A DNA stretch of 64,000 nt from Agrobacterium larrymoorei. Lineage in GTDB: Bacteria; Pseudomonadota; Alphaproteobacteria; Rhizobiales; Rhizobiaceae. Each line of letters opens with the position of its first letter. Position 1 is the first letter of the stretch. The translations under genes were made by a program, and so were the position numbers. Under the pieces are notes generated by a model. The model did no database searches. It had not been told where the DNA came from and saw nothing but the letters and a program-made list of their open reading frames with translations. The stretch spans positions 1 to 64,000 of the forward strand of contig NZ_JAAMFB010000028.1 of assembly GCF_013322225.1 (NCBI RefSeq), in the 5' to 3' direction. Below are positions 62,437 to 64,000 of this stretch, piece after piece.

Positions 62437-63831
62437 TTATTGCCAGTGCGCTACGTCCGGTCGTCGGTAAAATCTTGAGTTTCTACCGGTCGGTTCATAA
62501 ATGGGTCGCACTCCCTCGGCCTCGAGCTTTTGACGAAGGACACCGGGAAATACGCCAGCACGATCTGACAGAAGAGCGAGACAAACATGTTCGGCGATAA
62601 AGGCATCCACGGAATCAGCGAGGATGTATTGCTGCTCACGCCGCGTGGCAATATTGATCCGGGTCTCAGTGTTTAAATAACCGAGGCGAAGCAGTTCGCC
62701 AATCGTGCCTCTCGCCGTACCGATCCGGCGTTCAGTATCTCGGACATTGAGGTGTCTATGACTATCGTTGCCTTTCAGTGTTGCCACTTCAGGAATAGAT
62801 TGGCTCAACCAGGCTCTGGCTTCCTCCCAATCCACAAACAGGTTCGAGAGCGTCGCCCGACCGTCTTTGAAATGGAGGCTTTTCAAAGAACCTTCCAGGC
62901 CCAATTTGAGGATGGCCTCGGTTTGGCAACCACATCTTTGCGCTGCTTTGTCCAGTCGCACCAGGCCGTCCGTATTCGAACCGTTTAGTGAACGCCCGAA
63001 AAGCGCCTTCTTAAATGCTTCGAATTCGGACCGTTGGACACGCGAAAACACGCGTGCTCCGTCCTTTGGTTGCTCCACGCGGCGCAGAAGTCCGGCATCG
63101 AGAATTGCTCGCATGCGGTCATCCGTGATGCCGAGGGCCGTCCGGATTTCAACGCTGGTCATCGTGTCCAGCGCATCGGACAATACCTCATGGCCCCGAC
63201 TTGCATCGAAGTAAATCTGGGCGCTCGTCAGTTGTGAGGGTGCAATGAGATTGGCTTCCAGAAGCAGGTCCTGGATACGGTCTTCCATCATGCCATATTC
63301 AAGGCTTGCCGATCTGATCGAATGCAGATGGCGTTTTCGGGTGGGCAGTACAAAGGCGTCATCAGGACCCAACGGAAGATTTCGCTCTGCGATGTCCTGA
63401 AAAATCTCGGTTACGAGGGAGAATTCAGGCTTCTTGTGATTGCGCAGCAGCCAATCTCGCAACGGCCCGAAAAAGGAAGCCATTTCATAGACCATCGGTT
63501 TTGATTGTTCGACCGCCTGGCAAATAATCTTCTCAATCAGATCGCGTCCGGCCGAGGCGGAACCAAACCCGCACTCGACGTCGGAATGCGACGCCAAGTC
63601 GCAACGGTCGTATGCGATCCGGTGCGTCTTCTGGAAGCGACCGAAATGACGGCAAAGATCGACAGCCACATAGGTTTCGAAATTGTCGAGAAAACCGCTG
63701 GCAGGGAGACCATTGATCCTTGCGACCACATGTTGATCGATCTGAAACGAGGAGGCTGCGCTGGCGTCGACCGCCTCTTCGCGGATCAGCGTATTCGTAT
63801 GAGGCGGGTCTGATTTTGCATGCGGGAACAT
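62437..63831 (-). CDS. TniQ-like protein lacking its N-terminal half
   Basis: A frame of 464 residues. The middle matches the C-terminal region of TniQ/TnsD-like proteins: FLDNFETYVAVDLCRHFGR, LRDWLLRNHKKP, LPLGPDDAFVLPTRKRHLHSIRSASLEYGM and VDWEEARAWLSQS. TniQ proteins help Tn7-like or Tn5053-like transposases choose target sites. The usual N-terminal TniQ domain with its zinc-binding cysteines is absent, and no transposase is next to it. The first codon lies inside the -10 region of an SOS-type promoter, so the real start must be downstream or the gene is a fragment. Identification is by pattern only. Confidence 0.55.
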   Translation of the reverse strand: MFPHAKSDPPHTNTLIREEAVDASAASSFQIDQHVVARINGLPASGFLDNFETYVAVDLCRHFGRFQKTHRIAYDRCDLASHSDVECGFGSASAGRDLIEKIICQAVEQSKPMVYEMASFFGPLRDWLLRNHKKPEFSLVTEIFQDIAERNLPLGPDDAFVLPTRKRHLHSIRSASLEYGMMEDRIQDLLLEANLIAPSQLTSAQIYFDASRGHEVLSDALDTMTSVEIRTALGITDDRMRAILDAGLLRRVEQPKDGARVFSRVQRSEFEAFKKALFGRSLNGSNTDGLVRLDKAAQRCGCQTEAILKLGLEGSLKSLHFKDGRATLSNLFVDWEEARAWLSQSIPEVATLKGNDSHRHLNVRDTERRIGTARGTIGELLRLGYLNTETRINIATRREQQYILADSVDAFIAEHVCLALLSDRAGVFPGVLRQKLEAEGVRPIYEPTGRNSRFYRRPDVAHWQ

Positions 63832-63857
63832 TTAGTGAACAAACATACGCAAGTCAA
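63826..63857 (-). promoter_or_regulatory. SOS promoter with alphaproteobacterial LexA box
   Basis: On the minus strand TTGACT (63857-63852), a 17-base spacer and TAAATG (63834-63829) form a promoter. The LexA consensus GTTC-N7-GTTC (GTTCACTAAATGTTC, 63840-63826) overlaps the -10 box, the usual place for repression. In this group such boxes precede DNA-damage genes such as imuA. Here a truncated TniQ-like frame follows. The remaining 143 bases to the right edge show no gene. Confidence 0.72.
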
Positions 63858-64000
63858 CACGGACGACCGATTTTTTCGGTTGCGAAGGTCGTTTACCAAA
63901 CCAATCCGCGTGACGGCGATATCTGCCCAAGGTCGTCAAGCGTAAACGGCAATGTCACTCCAGCAGGACGAGCGCGTGACTGTGTCCGGACACGCGGTAT

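Noticed and set aside
1..64000. CRISPR array
   Set aside because: No set of regularly spaced direct repeats was seen; the repeats present are palindromic units and one short tandem duplication.

Overview
The window looks like chromosomal DNA of an Agrobacterium-type Rhizobiaceae member. The best evidence is a gene recognisable as the TelA protelomerase (49954-51288), the enzyme that makes the hairpin ends of the linear Agrobacterium chromosome. It is supported by an lpiA-acvB pair, alphaproteobacterial-style nitrate, putA/putR and lpsL/rkpK genes, and a GTTC-N7-GTTC LexA box. Both window edges carry mobile-element or rearrangement scars.

Layout. (1) 1-2365: a disrupted island. A reverse-transcriptase gene is split by an IS5-family element (741-1672, TAA target duplication) and apparently cut at its 3' end by an IS3-family element that runs off the left edge. 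Removing the IS5 element in silico restores one continuous reading frame. The island ends inside a TPP riboswitch that has lost its 3' third and has no thiamine gene after it. (2) 2418-13289, all on the minus strand: assimilatory nitrate/nitrite module nasT-nasS, then a sigma-54 promoter and structured leader, then nrtA-nrtB-nrtC-nirB-nirD-nasA. (3) 13442-18380: asparagine/aspartate use (GntR regulator, aspA, AnsP-type permease, asparaginase). (4) 18746-21082: membrane PQQ glucose dehydrogenase. (5) 21205-24907: cobalamin riboswitch, a possible small leader ORF, a BtuFCD-like ABC transporter and a translationally coupled pseudoazurin. (6) 25060-33859: UDP-glucuronate synthesis and epimerisation, class III cyclase, EamA transporter, glutathionyl-hydroquinone reductase, LysR and an aminoadipate-semialdehyde-type dehydrogenase. 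(7) 33923-38241: putA and its Lrp-type regulator.

(8) 38252-49707: a coherent catabolic locus. A FadR-type regulator, DUF1537 kinase, Fe-alcohol dehydrogenase, DHDPS-family lyase, PdxA2-type dehydrogenase and Asp-box sialidase-like protein are read leftward. A complete Opp/Dpp-type ABC transporter with fused ATPases is read rightward from the shared promoter region. I infer uptake and breakdown of an acid-sugar or glycoside substrate that is not obvious from known pathways. (9) 49954-56545: telA, an M24 peptidase and the acvB-lpiA lysyl-phosphatidylglycerol pair. (10) 56768-61488: M19 dipeptidase, D-aminopeptidase, D-amino acid aminotransferase and DmpA-type aminopeptidase, a likely D-amino-acid/peptide recycling set. 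(11) 61489-64000: a sparse region with a small ORF, a strong terminator and an N-terminally truncated TniQ-like gene beside an SOS promoter.

All identifications come from reading motifs and gene order by eye. No database search was run. Start codons were picked by ribosome-binding sites and family fit, and several remain ambiguous.
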